DNA from: Russula earlei
Lineage: Eukaryota; Basidiomycota; Agaricomycetes; Russulales; Russulaceae
Assembly: GCA_025769875.1 (NCBI GenBank)
Contig: JAGFNK010001186.1
Span: 1 to 13,431, forward strand
DNA: 13,431 nucleotides
Direction of reading: 5' to 3'
The translations under genes were made by a program, and so were the position numbers. The notes below the pieces were generated by a model. That model ran no database searches. It worked only from the letters and a program-made list of their open reading frames with translations, and was not told where the DNA came from. This document shows, piece after piece, positions 1-6,411 of this stretch (its first letter is position 1; every line of letters begins with the position of its first letter).

Positions 1-188
1 ACAAGATTGCACGAAGGTTAGTCAATACTGTTACCCTCTTCGAATTGCCTGCTTCCGTATCTCCAGGGTGACGGGTCACGTCGAAGATGAGCACATGTGT
101 TCTGCGCTGGTCCACATGTGTGGCGAGGTATTGGATGATTCCATTACCTATCAAGCTCCTTTCTTACTCACAGGACACCCGATGTCGT
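1..188 (+). pseudogene. Cys-rich VWA-family protein gene, 5' segment (partial, split by retrotransposon)
   Basis: This is the upstream part of a host gene that resumes at 4809. Inferred structure: exon 1-16 (runs off the window), intron 17-66 (GTTAGT...CCAG), exon 67-127, intron 128-173 (GTATTG...ACAG), exon 174-188. The spliced product includes GHVEDEHMCSALVHMCGE followed by DTRCR, and the frame reaches the target site exactly at a codon end (CGT, 186-188). The Cys/His spacing matches a family of fungal proteins that I recall from agaricomycete genomes as large, cysteine-rich and ending in a VWA domain; the function is unknown to me. Unspliced, the frame is also open from position 2 to the insertion, so intron 1 is less certain than intron 2. 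Intron 2 is needed to join in phase with the downstream segment. The family is recalled from memory, not searched. Confidence 0.7.
184..188. repeat. Target-site duplication, left copy (GTCGT)
   Basis: GTCGT directly precedes the left LTR and recurs at 4804-4808 directly after the right LTR. A 5-bp duplication is the usual size for Ty1/copia integrases. Confidence 0.92.
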
Positions 189-625
189 TGTTGAATCGCG
201 CAGTGATAAGGTAGATTAGATCGTAATAGATCTAATAAAAATGATATTCAGTTTCTGTGAGAAGAAACTGTTGTGTCATATTTACCTAATAAAAATGATA
301 CTACAATGCGTAATCAGCTACTGATAAGATCGTGAGATAGTAAGTACTTACTTCAGTTTCTGTGAGAAGAAACTGAAGTATCTACTGTATGTACGACGCT
401 CTTAAGTATCTGAGAGCGTCCCTAATTATTTTGTCTATAGTAACTATCAAATTGTTTTCATGATCACTATGTGCTAGCTACCGATTGTCTTAGATCATAC
501 TATCAATTTTGTTATCGTACGCGTTTCAGCAACTGATCTGAAACGCTTATGTGGTCCGGGCCTGTGGGCCGCCCGGGCAGTTTGGGCCGACGCGTCAAAT
601 GCTTCGGCTACTCTTTATCTCAACA
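189..625 (-). repeat. 3' LTR of copia element 1
   Basis: 437 bp, with terminal inverted repeat TGTTGA...TCAACA. It is the 3' LTR because the polypurine tract lies beside it at 626-632. It holds four perfect hairpins (249-270, 349-380, 395-420, 521-546) and a GC-rich stretch (552-597). It differs from the other LTR at 307, 417, 545, 600 and 625. Confidence 0.95.
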
Positions 626-632
626 TCCCCCC
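626..632 (-). other. Polypurine tract of copia element 1
   Basis: TCCCCCC on the + strand is GGGGGGA on the - strand, ending exactly where the 3' LTR starts. This is the expected plus-strand priming site. Confidence 0.8.
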
Positions 633-730
633 GTGATCTAGACAGTCAGTAGATTGGATCAGATGAGACCTAACCCAGTGACGAAGGAGTGCATTCGCGC
701 GTGGCGTGCGTGCATCTTGGTAGACCATCA

Positions 731-839
731 AGTGGGTGAGTCGGTAAGACTGTGAGTCGAGAGACTCCAAAAGGAAAGGTGAACGAGTGGGTGAGTCGAT
801 AAGACTGTGAGTCGAGAGACTCCAAAAGGAAGGTGAACG
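731..839. repeat. 55-bp tandem duplication
   Basis: Units 731-785 and 786-839 differ at two or three places (G/A, one missing A, last base). Core: GTGAGTCGAGAGACTCC. It lies near the 3' end of copia element 1. Confidence 0.9.
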
Positions 840-999
840 CATGTGGACGCAGAGTTGATAGACTATCTATAGAGTGTTCAGATCTGCACATAGTGGAGGC
901 TGCTGTTAAAACATTAATATATTGCCTAGTCGCCATAGGCGTTGCTTCTCCGGAGTGGTGCTTGATCAAACGGATTTCTGCGACTGAACGGAGCAGAAT

Positions 1000-1092
1000 A
1001 CAGAAGCGGAACGGAAGTCCGCCATCTCAAGGTAAGACCTCCGAGATTACAGAAGTGGAGTGGAATCCGCCATCCCGAAGAAATCCGAGATG
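1000..1092. repeat. Diverged tandem duplication of about 47 bp
   Basis: ACAGAAGCGGAACGGAAGTC... (1000-1048) recurs as ACAGAAGTGGAGTGGAATC... (1049-1092), at roughly 80 percent identity with small gaps. Both copies share the CCGCCATC and TCCGAGAT blocks. Confidence 0.7.
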
Positions 1093-1212
1093 TACCTTGA
1101 ATGATCGATGTCTGTGTTAGCCGAGCGATCGCGTGTAACGCGGATCCCGAGATATGACGCAATCTTGGCTAGATCTGTCAACTCGTAGCGCGTAGACAAA
1201 GATAGATATTGC

Positions 1213-1248
1213 GCCCGTAGATGTGAGCGCTGCCCGTAGATGTGAGCG
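1213..1248. repeat. 19-bp tandem duplication
   Basis: GCCCGTAGATGTGAGCG occurs at 1213-1229 and 1232-1248. The 19-bp period is not a multiple of 3, so it shifts the reverse transcriptase frame. Confidence 0.9.
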
Positions 1249-1354
1249 TCGAGACCGTGAGGGTCGCCTAAGATAATGATGTCATCGGCAGAGAGGATGT
1301 GAACTGATAAGGAAATGGCAATGGATCCCCCCGCGTCTTTGGCGATGACATATG

Positions 1355-1480
1355 TCCGCATGAGAATGCGTGAGCACGAAGCCGAGATAAGTGCCCGCAT
1401 GGGAATGCATGCACGTGAAACCGATGCCCGCATGAGAATGCGTGCGTATGACTTGTGAAGCCCGCATGAGAATGCGTGCA
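1355..1480. repeat. Four-unit minisatellite within reverse transcriptase
   Basis: CCGCATGAGAATGCGTG or a near copy starts at about 1356, 1395, 1428 and 1462, giving periods of roughly 33-39 bp. On the - strand the units encode repeated ARILMRA or THSHAD peptides, depending on frame. Confidence 0.9.
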
Positions 1481-1738
1481 TGTAAACGCGAGTCACTAAG
1501 GACTCCATGAGAACGTAAGTCCCATGTACGATAGGCCTGTGTAAGACCAAAAAGCGTTTTCGGTGTGATGAAACCTTGCGATTGCTCCAAATAATTCTAA
1601 TCTTCTTCACCCAGTGAGCCGATGACGAACGTCAACAAGACGTCCTCGGATCTCCCGATCCATATGCTAGCGTGGCCAACGCTGAACAAGAGTCGCTAAG
1701 ACTCGGACCTGGCTACTGGTGAGAAGGTTTCATCAATG

Positions 1739-1905
1739 TCAATGCCTTGTAAATTGGGTGAACCCCTGTGCAACTGAAACGCGCGCGAAATCTGCATGCT
1801 GCACACCCATTCCGATAAGATCGACAAGATCCCAGGGACCATTTTTCGCAAGCGCGCCGATCACGTATGGATACGCGACTTGCCACTCATCGGCAAAATC
1901 CGATA
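1739..1905 (-). pseudogene. Reverse transcriptase N-terminal remnant of copia element 1
   Basis: The - strand frame reads LAKNGPWDLVDL, then VAQGFTQF, the hallmark start of copia reverse transcriptase (N-x-T-W-x-L-V and K-A-R-L-V-A-x-G-F-x-Q). The stretch between them is out of frame or garbled. Confidence 0.7.
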
Positions 1906-2419
1906 AAGTGCCTTCCATATGTAGCCCAGTGATCGTTTCCACGTGGCCGAGCCATATGTGATAAGTGCCCTCTCGCATCTGTGTGTGCAGTCCCTCCGAG
2001 ACATTCGGAACGTGGACGCGAGCAAGACCCAAGGTGTGTAACTGAGAGCGGATGCGGTGGACCAATGAATTGTCCCAATAATGCTGAGTGAGGATGGCGT
2101 AAATGGTATGGCGGAACGCGTGTAATTGGCTGTATAGGCGGGGTAAGGTATAGTGAGTGTGGTGTGAGGGAATCTAATGGGGTTTCCGGAGGCGCGGAAC
2201 GAAGTGCCGACGATCCGGTTCATGTGAAATTAAGGCAGAGAATGTCACCGGTCCTGTAGGGACCAAGAGTTGTGCAGGCGGAGCAGTGTCTGTAACATGT
2301 CCCCTGGCTATTCAGTATGCGCTTGTCGTGCGATAAGATCGCGATGGTCAGGTGTGTAGACATACGCCCTACATCTAAAGAAGGCGGAATTGTGAGACGA
2401 CTGGAGTCAGTCCATCCGT

Positions 2420-2611
2420 TCACAGTGTATGAAGTGTGCGTGCACAGAGAATGCGTGATGGAGTCCGATCATTAGTATGGACGGCAGCGTTAGTACTAAG
2501 CTCCAGAACCTGAGAGTGAGACCAGCACCGTGTAACTTTTGAACGCGTGTTGTCTTCAAGGGTCCGATTCCATCTATCCGGCACTCTATTCTCCTGTGGT
2601 AAATCTGGCAT
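2420..2611 (-). pseudogene. Integrase core/C-terminal remnant of copia element 1
   Basis: The - strand frame holds QENRVPDRWNRTLED and NAAVHTNDRTPSRIL, matching the part of copia integrase near the third catalytic acid (P-Q-x-N-G-x-x-E-R) and the N-x-x-P-S/T box. Here the G is R and the catalytic E is D. The catalytic DD residues expected at about 2620-2850 are not readable. Confidence 0.65.
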
Positions 2612-2752
2612 TGTTAATCTATGTATGATCCCTCATTGAACTGATAAGTATGTGAGCGCGCGTTGCCTCAATAGCTAGCGCCTCGTATTGGTCTCGCGTG
2701 CAGCAGATCGGCTAAGGTGCTGTAGATAATCTTGTAGCCGAGGATCCGATCG

Positions 2753-3195
2753 CTAAGGGGAAACCCAGAAAAGAAGCGTTCGGTTGCCGAGTGTATACTC
2801 CGGACAGGATAACTGATCGCGATCCATGAAGCCAAGCGAGATCCGGGTACCAGAATCACAGTAATAGATTAACGCGCGTGTGGACATATGCCTCATGCAC
2901 TGATGCTGGATGTGGAATGATAGGACACTTCTTTGCACTTGTAGAGCTGGAGTTATGAAGTTAATACACAATAGATTGTTCTCCAGCCAGCTGTGCGCGA
3001 TCTTCCGATCTTTGATGTGTAAATTTGAACACCCCTCTTGAGTGTATGTGATGCATCCCTCATTCCGAAGTAGCGCGCGCACTGTGTAGTCGCATGCATC
3101 GGCCTTCGGTACATGTAGAATGTCTATGAGAGTTAATAAGGATATCTCCAAGGCCTTCCGGCCAGCAGGACGGACGCAGATCCAGTCCCAATCTG
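2753..3195 (-). pseudogene. Pre-integrase / integrase N-terminal remnant of copia element 1
   Basis: A long - strand open frame reads SLLTLIDILHVPKAD, then LLRNEGCITYTQEGC and ALQVQRSVLSFH. This is the pattern of the Gag-pre-integrase segment (L-x-x-V-L-x-V-P...). The zinc-binding H and C positions of the integrase head are disordered and I cannot place an intact HHCC motif. Confidence 0.6.
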
Positions 3196-3199
3196 TCTG

Positions 3200-3310
3200 A
3201 TGACTGTATAACCTCCCAGAGTAATGGATTTGGAGGCCGGAGCGCATATAACGAAGTCGGGGGTCCGGAACGGACTAATATGATGAGGAGCTCCGTAGTC
3301 GATCAAGATC
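3200..3310 (-). pseudogene. Aspartic protease remnant of copia element 1
   Basis: The - strand reads LIDYGAPHHISPF at about 3270-3308, corresponding to the D-S/T-G-A active-site signature with the Ser/Thr replaced by Tyr, followed by SKSITLGGYTV at about 3205-3235. The substituted residue should abolish catalysis. The position between knuckle and integrase agrees. Confidence 0.65.
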
Positions 3311-3465
3311 TAGTTGCCGCGTAAAAGGGAAACTCAGAATCTCATATTCATCGGACGTCCGATACCTCGGTGATAGGAGCAGTATTGCCCACTATGTACG
3401 CTCTGATGTTTCTGTCAGTGCCTGTCACTTTTGTATTCGTCGCCTTCTCCTTCCGGTAGTCCAGA

Positions 3466-3497
3466 CTGCGTGCCCAAGTTTATTGCAATAGCAGCAT
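3466..3497 (-). pseudogene. Degenerate CCHC zinc knuckle of copia element 1
   Basis: The - strand reads C-C-Y-C-N-K-L-G-H-A-V-W-T-T: the C-x2-C-x4-H spacing of a retroviral nucleocapsid knuckle is intact, but the last cysteine is replaced by Thr. It lies between the gag and protease remnants, as expected. Confidence 0.65.
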
Positions 3498-3536
3498 TGT
3501 ATCTCGGACGTAGCGTTGTGTGTCTTTAGCGGAAGA

Positions 3537-3930
3537 CTATATTTGTGAGGCGGAGAGGCCGGCCTGACAACCATCTTCATTTGATCCGTACCTGGATCGT
3601 GTGGGGCCTGGATCGTGTGGGGAAAGGTTCATCAGAGCGCCGGAGGCTAGAATTTGTTGACGCGACAGCCGAGTAAGCGTCGGGTAACGTGAAATGAAGA
3701 TTTGATATGAATAAATGGTTATATTGGAGAGTGATCCATGCATCGTTTGTTGCAATCGCGGGAACGTCTGATGTGTGTCGTTTAACATCTAGGAAGGTGC
3801 GTGTAAGGGATGCCCATGTGTAGAACGCTTGACATTGATCTGACGCCGCCGTATGCGCGTTTGAGTTCCTCCCACTTGAGCTTGCAAGTATACAATTTAG
3901 TGTCATTTTTGTTACTGCCAATGTGACCAT
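3537..3930 (-). pseudogene. gag remnant of copia element 1
   Basis: Two overlapping - strand frames (3577-3930 and 3537-3788) hold the readable part, including FYTWASLTRTFLDVKRH and HFTLPDAYSAVAS, compatible with the helical capsid part of a copia Gag. Position (after the primer site and before the zinc knuckle) supports gag more than the residues do. Another open frame at 3984-4223 lies where the Gag N-terminus should be but shows no motif I know. A perfect 16-bp tandem duplication at 3591-3622 lies inside. Confidence 0.55.
3591..3622. repeat. Perfect 16-bp tandem duplication
   Basis: CCTGGATCGTGTGGGG is present twice head to tail (3591-3606, 3607-3622) in the gag remnant. It shifts the frame. 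Confidence 0.95.
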
Positions 3931-4351
3931 CTGGATGTATATTTCAGGAGCGCGTGCGTCTAAAAGAGTTCTCCCTCAGCGTCCTAAGAAGTATTGCTGG
4001 AGGGGCTATCATCTGTAACTGTAATGCGACGCGCGATGGGGTAATGGCCAGTAAGCGAGATGACCAAGCGAGTGATCAAGATCGAGGAGGGAACGTAAAC
4101 ATTAGGCGAGGTGCCATGTGATTCGATTAGGTAAATGGGGTGATAAAGCCAATCTGGGCAAGTGGAGCAAATACGCATGCCAGATGTTAGAAATCCGATC
4201 AGTACCCCTGACGCGTGGGTCAAAACTTCGATCCAAGTACCGAAAGTGTGGGGTGTCGTTCTGATGAACAGCAGCTCGTGAAGGGGAGAGAATGTGTCGA
4301 TAGACTGTGTGAGCTTGTGTGTGGATTTCTGTCTTGGGAATTTACTAGTGG

Positions 4352-4366
4352 GCAGGGCCCATAACC
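4352..4366 (-). other. Primer-binding site, initiator-Met tRNA type
   Basis: Read on the - strand this is GGTTATGGGCCCTGC, touching the LTR end. It is complementary to the anticodon-arm region of initiator tRNA-Met, the internal priming site used by many copia elements. The same 15 bases occur in the second element at 11599. Confidence 0.9.
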
Positions 4367-4803
4367 TGTTGAATCGCGCAGTGATAAGGTAGATTAGATC
4401 GTAATAGATCTAATAAAAATGATATTCAGTTTCTGTGAGAAGAAACTGTTGTGTCATATTTACCTAATAAAAATGATACTACAACGCGTAATCAGCTACT
4501 GATAAGATCGTGAGATAGTAAGTACTTACTTCAGTTTCTGTGAGAAGAAACTGAAGTATCTACTGTATGTACGACGCTCTTAAGTATCTGAGAGTGTCCC
4601 TAATTATTTTGTCTATAGTAACTATCAAATTGTTTTCATGATCACTATGTGCTAGCTACCGATTGTCTTAGATCATACTATCAATTTTGTTATCGTACGC
4701 GTTTCAGCAACTGATCTGAAACACTTATGTGGTCCGGGCCTGTGGGCCGCCCGGGCAGTTTGGGCCGACGCGTCAAACGCTTCGGCTACTCTTTATCTCA
4801 ACT
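4367..4803 (-). repeat. 5' LTR of copia element 1
   Basis: 437 bp, the same length as the 3' LTR with no gaps and 432 of 437 bases identical. It is the 5' LTR because the primer site adjoins it at 4352-4366. Its outermost base is changed (T at 4803 where the other LTR has A), breaking the terminal TG/CA on that side. The promoter should lie here, read on the - strand; I see no strong TATA box. Confidence 0.95.
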
Positions 4804-4808
4804 GTCGT
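4804..4808. repeat. Target-site duplication, right copy (GTCGT)
   Basis: GTCGT follows the last base of the right LTR and matches 184-188 exactly. Removing the element and one copy restores the host gene in phase. Confidence 0.92.
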
Positions 4809-5295
4809 TAGCCATGCGCTCTCCAAGAGATGAAGTTGCCAGGTGGGAAGATGTATTCTTGCAAACAAGAGTGCACTGTGCCCAGGTGCGTTCAAATTTG
4901 AACCTTTCCCCCCTCATCCTGCCGATTACGATCTTTCAGTGACCAAGCCCACGATGTTCATTCCTGCGATACGAGGCTGTGCCCCATGACATGCGAACTT
5001 TGTAGACGTCTTTGCGTTCAACCTCACCTTCATGGGCTCGCAACCGGCTCATTTCACTTATGCGGGTCAGAATCTGTCCCGATTATAGGAGCATTCGACT
5101 GAAAGATTGAGTTGGCAGCGAAGCACATGCATGCTCTGCCCTGTGCTCAGCGCCAGGCATATGTCAGATCGACACAACCCCTCTATCTATAGAGGCCACT
5201 TTCACAGGAAGACATGAGACATTTCAATACACCAAGGTGATGAAACTTACTTTGCATTTCAAAACGAGCTCTGATTTTGTCCTCATCATACGCAG

Positions 5296-5305
5296 TATTC
5301 TCAAG
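5296..5305 (+). other. 10-nt micro-exon of the Cys-rich host gene
   Basis: The ten bases TATTCTCAAG lie between introns 5237-5295 and 5306-5353. They add Tyr-Ser-Gln and the first base of an Ala codon, linking ...FQYTK to AAKRLQ. Skipping it would put the following exon out of frame. The junctions are GCAG|TATT and CAAG|GTCTGC. Confidence 0.65.
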
Positions 5306-5977
5306 GTCTGCCTGAATGCTGTCCTATATGACGTTGCGCTGACTTGAAGTTAGCTGCGAAGCGGCTGCAATGTGTGAAGATTATTGAACCAGGAGAAACA
5401 ACGCATCCAGGCAGCCACATTCACTCAAAGGAGAAATATCTGTTTCACTTCTGTGAGGCTCGGTACGTCATTTGACGGTATGATTTGCTGTTAACGCAGA
5501 TAGCTGAAGCGATATAGTTGCGAAGGCTGCGCTTTCTTTTGCAGTTTACCTTTTGGTACGACATCGATCATGAATAGTTATACCTCCTTATCACCTTTGT
5601 CCATAACTTTAAGGTCATCCTCAGCTAGAGCATGAAACCAGTCATGGCACTATGACCCGTACTCGCTGGGCTATTGAAGGACCCGATGGGACAAATATCG
5701 AGCTGGATGGTCGCAAGTTCTCCACTAACGACGATGGATCACCGATGATGTGCAATCTCGTTTGCTCATCGATGGGAAGACACGTTCATATCGATTATTG
5801 TCGCACAGTAGGGAACGCACCTTGTGAAGGGGACGATATTCAGCATATTAACGAAAGGATGATTCCCAATCCGGACAAGCCAAAGGATGCCATTACTCAC
5901 AAGCTCTACTGGCGCAGGATGGGTTTGTCGAGTGACCCTTTCTCCATGGATTTTCCCGACTGAATCGCTACTTACAG

Positions 5978-5986
5978 GCTTCAAAG
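5978..5986 (+). other. 9-nt micro-exon of the Cys-rich host gene
   Basis: GCTTCAAAG lies between introns 5923-5977 (GTTTGT...TTACAG) and 5987-6038 (GTCATG...CCCAG). It turns ATG G + GC TTC AAA G + AC CCT into Met-Gly-Phe-Lys-Asp-Pro, which matches the GFKDPY stretch that I recall from the family. Reading straight through instead reaches an in-frame TGA at 5961-5963. Confidence 0.65.
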
Positions 5987-6127
5987 GTCATGAGCACTAG
6001 CGGTTTATTTAGAAACGTGCACTGAGATTTGATCCCAGACCCTTATCCTCGTGACGAACAGGATCTCTTTGGGAAATGGTGTGTCGTGCTTGCCATGAAC
6101 ATATGAGCTGTTAACATTTTCCCGTAG

Positions 6128-6144
6128 CGATGCCATGTGCTCAG
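6128..6144 (+). other. 17-nt micro-exon of the Cys-rich host gene
   Basis: Seventeen bases between introns 6079-6127 (GTGTGT...CGTAG) and 6145-6199 (GTATGA...TACAG) complete Cys-Asp-Ala-Met-Cys-Ser and join to Ala-Pro-Glu-His in the next exon. This gives a C-D-A-M-C motif in phase on both sides. Confidence 0.65.
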
Positions 6145-6411
6145 GTATGACGTACTTATATGTCCTCTCGTATTTTTCGTTAAATTGCCACACCTACAGC
6201 GCCCGAACACTGGACGACGACGGCCTCTGGGTTGAGTGGGCCATCTTACTGCACACTGCCACTATTTCATGCACCCGTGGATGACGAGAACGCCCCTCCT
6301 GGCCCCGGGTGTGTGTCTCATGACGGACACCACTTCCGCTGCAAAAATCCGGCAGAGACATTCCTAGGGTCCGTAGATTCGGTGAGAAAGCCGCGTGGTT
6401 TCCCAATTTGA

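Larger units (their letters stand above)
1100..1600 (-). pseudogene. Reverse transcriptase palm remnant with internal minisatellite
   Basis: Two overlapping - strand frames are needed. One gives TLFGLTQAYRTW (1522-1557), the copia L-Y-G-L-K-Q box. The other gives ADDIIILGD (about 1263-1289), the catalytic Y/V-x-D-D box with Ala for the second residue, then RYELTDL, YLGIRVTRDRSA and SRYISD. Between the boxes lies a tandem array of about 34-bp units (1355-1480), and after ADD a 19-bp duplication (1213-1248). At least one frameshift separates the boxes, so the enzyme is dead. RNase H should follow at about 640-1046, where I find no convincing motif. Confidence 0.75.
189..4803 (-). mobile_element. 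Complete but coding-defective Ty1/copia LTR retrotransposon
   Basis: The element is 4615 bp long, with two 437-bp LTRs, a GTCGT target duplication, a primer site next to the right LTR and a G-rich tract next to the left LTR, so transcription runs on the - strand. Remnants of gag, CCHC knuckle, protease, integrase and reverse transcriptase follow in that order. Integrase ahead of reverse transcriptase defines Ty1/copia (Pseudoviridae-type) rather than Ty3. No open frame exceeds 187 codons, where an intact copia polyprotein normally has well over 1000, and the interior (3741 bp) is short for the family. It sits antisense within the host gene. Confidence 0.95.
4809..6411 (+). pseudogene. Cys-rich VWA-family protein gene, 3' segment (12-intron gene, VWA domain apparently deleted)
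   Basis: Inferred exons: 4809-4885, 4940-5065, 5119-5236, 5296-5305, 5354-5462, 5518-5555, 5614-5922, 5978-5986, 6039-6078, 6128-6144, 6200-6411. All the introns are GT-AG and 48-59 nt, and the phases agree at each junction. Landmarks in order: MKLPGGKMYSCKQEC, HDVHSCDTRLCPMTCELC, FTGRHETFQYTKY, RLQCVKIIEPGETTHPGSH, CEGCAFFCSLPFGH, MTRTRWAIEGPDG, RKFSTNDDGSPMMCNLVC, GRHVHIDYC, MGFKDPYPRDEQ, FGKCDAMC, GPSYCTLPLFHAP, VSHDGHHFRCKNP, then ETFLGSVDSVRKPRG and TGA at 6409-6411. The Cys/His pairs suggest zinc binding (inference). Two defects are visible. The first codon after the target site is TAG (4809-4811), inside a C-x-x-P-C-like motif. The VWA domain expected after CKNP is missing. Together with 1-188 the spliced gene codes for roughly 385 residues here. 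It is broken as it stands by the 4.6-kb insertion; the intact family member is probably elsewhere in the genome. Confidence 0.75.

Noticed and set aside
5652..5963. 103-codon + strand open frame as a stand-alone small gene starting at ATG 5652
   Set aside because: The same frame is preceded by HPQLEHETSHGT from 5616 and fits a larger spliced gene; its apparent end at 5963 lies within an intron.
6005..6060. T-arm-like CTGGGATCAAATCTCAG on the - strand, suggesting a tRNA
   Set aside because: It overlaps the end of an inferred intron and the start of an exon of the host gene, and no other tRNA arm is present upstream on that strand.
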